DNA of 6,852 nucleotides from Candidatus Cloacimonadota bacterium (GTDB lineage Bacteria; Cloacimonadota; Cloacimonadia; Cloacimonadales; TCS61), in the NCBI GenBank assembly GCA_030628755.1, contig DAOVQH010000137.1:1-6852 (forward strand), given 5' to 3'. Position numbers and translations under genes: made by a program. The notes below the pieces were generated by a model that saw nothing but the letters and a program-made list of their open reading frames with translations, was not told the DNA's origin and ran no database searches. Positions 5,655 to 6,852 of the stretch are shown one piece after another; the stretch's first letter is position 1, and every line of letters begins with the position of its first letter.

Positions 5655-6017
5655 ATGAAAAAACTAAAAATTCTCTATCTTGAAGATAATGTGACTGATT
5701 TTGAACTTGTCCAGGCTATTCTGGAAAAGGAACAGCTGTTGGAAAATATTGAAAGAGTAGAAACCCGGCAGCAGTTTCAGAATACCATGGAAAATAATGA
5801 TTATGATATTATCCTGTCGGATTACAGCCTGCCTGCATTTGATGGTTTATCCGCTTTGAAGATCACGCAGGAAAAATCTCCATTTACCCCTTTTATCATC
5901 CTGTCCGGCACATTGAGTGAAGAATTAGCTATCGACACTTTTAAGTATGGGCGCTACCGATTATGTGTTGAAACAGCGTATAAGCCGTCTTATTCCCGCA
6001 ATCCACCGAGCCGTTGA
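5655..6017 (+). CDS. Receiver domain of a hybrid kinase; frame broken at its C-terminus
   Basis: Begins at ATG 5655 after AAGGTAG, 58 bases downstream of the Rcp1-type gene. Residues 1-99 are a good receiver: E10/D11, phospho-acceptor D56 in IILSDYSLP, S84 in place of the usual Thr (IILSGT), ending FKYG. At GGG 5949-5951 one extra base throws the frame. The frame as read continues with unrelated residues to 6017, whereas the next frame gives ATDYVLKQRISRLIPAIHRA, the expected end of the domain including its lysine (K106). That frame meets TAA at 6028-6030. As read, the protein loses the last strand, helix and lysine, so it is probably non-functional unless the extra G is a sequencing error. 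Originally one gene with the PAS-HisKA region beginning at 6031. Confidence 0.8.
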   Translation: MKKLKILYLEDNVTDFELVQAILEKEQLLENIERVETRQQFQNTMENNDYDIILSDYSLPAFDGLSALKITQEKSPFTPFIILSGTLSEELAIDTFKYGRYRLCVETAYKPSYSRNPPSR

Positions 6018-6030
6018 AGAAGCCGAGTAA

Positions 6031-6852
6031 AAGAGCAAACTCAAGCAAGCGGAGGAAGCGCTAAAAGAAAGCGAAAAACGGTTCAAAAAACTTTCAAACC
6101 TTACTTTCGAGGGGATACTGATTCACGATAAAGGCGTGACTATCGATGTAAACGAATCGCTCACAAGGTTATTGGGCTATACAAGAGGAGAAATGATTGG
6201 CAAGAATGTAATAACGCTATGTGTGCCGCGGGAGTATCACGCAAAAATAAAAGAGAAAATTGTTAAACATAGTGCGAAACCTTATGAGGTAATGGCGAGG
6301 AAAAAGGATGGAACTCTATTTCCAGTTGAGATCGAAGCAAGAAACGTAAAAGATAAAGATGGAAAAATCCGGGTAACAGCAATAAAGGATATCACAGAGC
6401 GCAAGCAGGCTGAGGAAGAAGCTCGAAAGATGCATCAGAACTTAGTCAAAGCTCAAAAAAAATTAAAGCGGGCATATGAAGGTGAGAAACAGCTTAGAGA
6501 TAAATTAATTCAATCCGAGAAGCTGGCGTCTTTGGGGCAGATGGGCGCCAAGATAGCTCATGAGATCAATAATCCGCTTACAGTTGTCAGCAGCAGGGCA
6601 GAGATGGGGATGGATATGGATACCAGTGAGAAAGTAAAAAAGTCAATCAGTACCATTTTTAAAGAGGCACAGAGAATTAAAGACATCACTTCTACTTTTA
6701 TGAATCTTTCCAAACCTAAATTGCCGAAAGAGGAGTTGCTGGATTTGAATGAAGTTGTGGAAGAATGTGTTGAAGACCTTAAAACAACCGGAATTATTAA
6801 ACATTATAAAGTGAATAAAAATTTACAGTCAGATCTTCCGGAAATTACCGGA
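6031..6852 (+). pseudogene. PAS-HisKA part of the same hybrid kinase, running off the window
   Basis: An uninterrupted frame of 274 codons continues from the broken receiver. After a coil (KQAEEALKESEKRF), a PAS domain occupies about 6082-6396 (GILIHDKG, VNESLTRLLGY, KKDGTLFPVEIE, ending AIKDITERK). A second coil leads to a HisKA domain with the H box LASLGQMGAKIAHEINNP; the phospho-histidine codon is 6559-6561. The linker ends at DLPEITG, just before the ATPase domain would start outside the window. No start codon with a ribosome-binding site follows TAA 6028-6030: the first GTG is inside the PAS domain. This is therefore a continuation of the gene starting at 5655, not a separate one. The kinase core itself looks undamaged here. 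If the frame change and TAA are errors, the protein is a REC-PAS-HisKA-HATPase hybrid kinase acting in the cytoplasm, with no membrane segment seen. Confidence 0.8.

Noticed and set aside
1947..6030. Reassignment of TAA as Glu/Gln to explain the two in-frame stops
   Set aside because: TAA also acts as a normal stop here (for example at 1053 and 2552), and both affected genes additionally carry frame changes that recoding would not explain.
1..6852. tRNA, rRNA, riboswitch or transposase genes
   Set aside because: Scanning both strands by eye gave no cloverleaf with a TTCRA arm, no rRNA landmark, no recognisable aptamer core and no transposase motif. A covariance-model search would be more sensitive.

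Overview
The window is a two-component signalling locus from an AT-rich bacterium. It carries seven regions of two-component or sensor homology (histidine kinase pieces, receivers, a sigma-54 activator and a sensor PAS fragment), all on the + strand. No taxonomic marker is present. The gene content (PAS/Cache hybrid kinases, an Rcp1-type receiver, an NtrC-family activator), a signal peptide ending in Phe-Ser-Gln, and GC-rich hairpin repeats between AT-rich genes suggest an uncultured lineage of the Bacteroidota/FCB type or a neighbour such as Calditrichota or KSB1. That placement is a low-confidence inference.

Layout. Bases 1-291 are AT-rich with no intact gene, but may hold decayed kinase sequence. 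Bases 292/346-1053 encode the 3' part of a hybrid histidine kinase (ATPase domain plus receiver) whose sensor and phospho-histidine regions are missing. Bases 1054-1483 are intergenic and packed with small hairpins and repeat-like sequence. Bases 1484-2552 are a broken sensor gene: the C-terminal part of a Cache domain, a membrane helix, a linker, a PAS domain and a C-terminal four-cysteine module. It is interrupted by two frame changes and one in-frame TAA. Bases 2697-4049 hold an intact NtrC-type sigma-54 activator (receiver, AAA+, Fis-type HTH). It is followed by an 80-nt nested palindrome containing two TGCAA-N3-TTGCA dyads, then a translationally coupled pair: a 63-residue unknown protein and a 146-residue exported protein resembling the YfiM/DUF2279 group. 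That unit ends at a strong intrinsic terminator (4896-4929). Next come an intact Rcp1-type single-domain receiver (5138-5596) and a receiver-PAS-HisKA hybrid kinase (5655 to the window end), broken by a one-base frameshift and an in-frame TAA.

How the parts fit together. The three intact signalling outputs or carriers (the sigma-54 activator, the Rcp1-like receiver and the exported protein) sit among three damaged kinase or sensor genes, none of which could make a full-length product as read. Either the locus is decaying and its regulators now take phosphate from kinases elsewhere, or some breaks are assembly errors. The most attractive regulatory hypothesis is that the sigma-54 activator binds the tandem dyads immediately downstream of its own gene and switches on the 63-residue/146-residue pair. 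The sequence shows the sites, but the matching -24/-12 promoter is weak.
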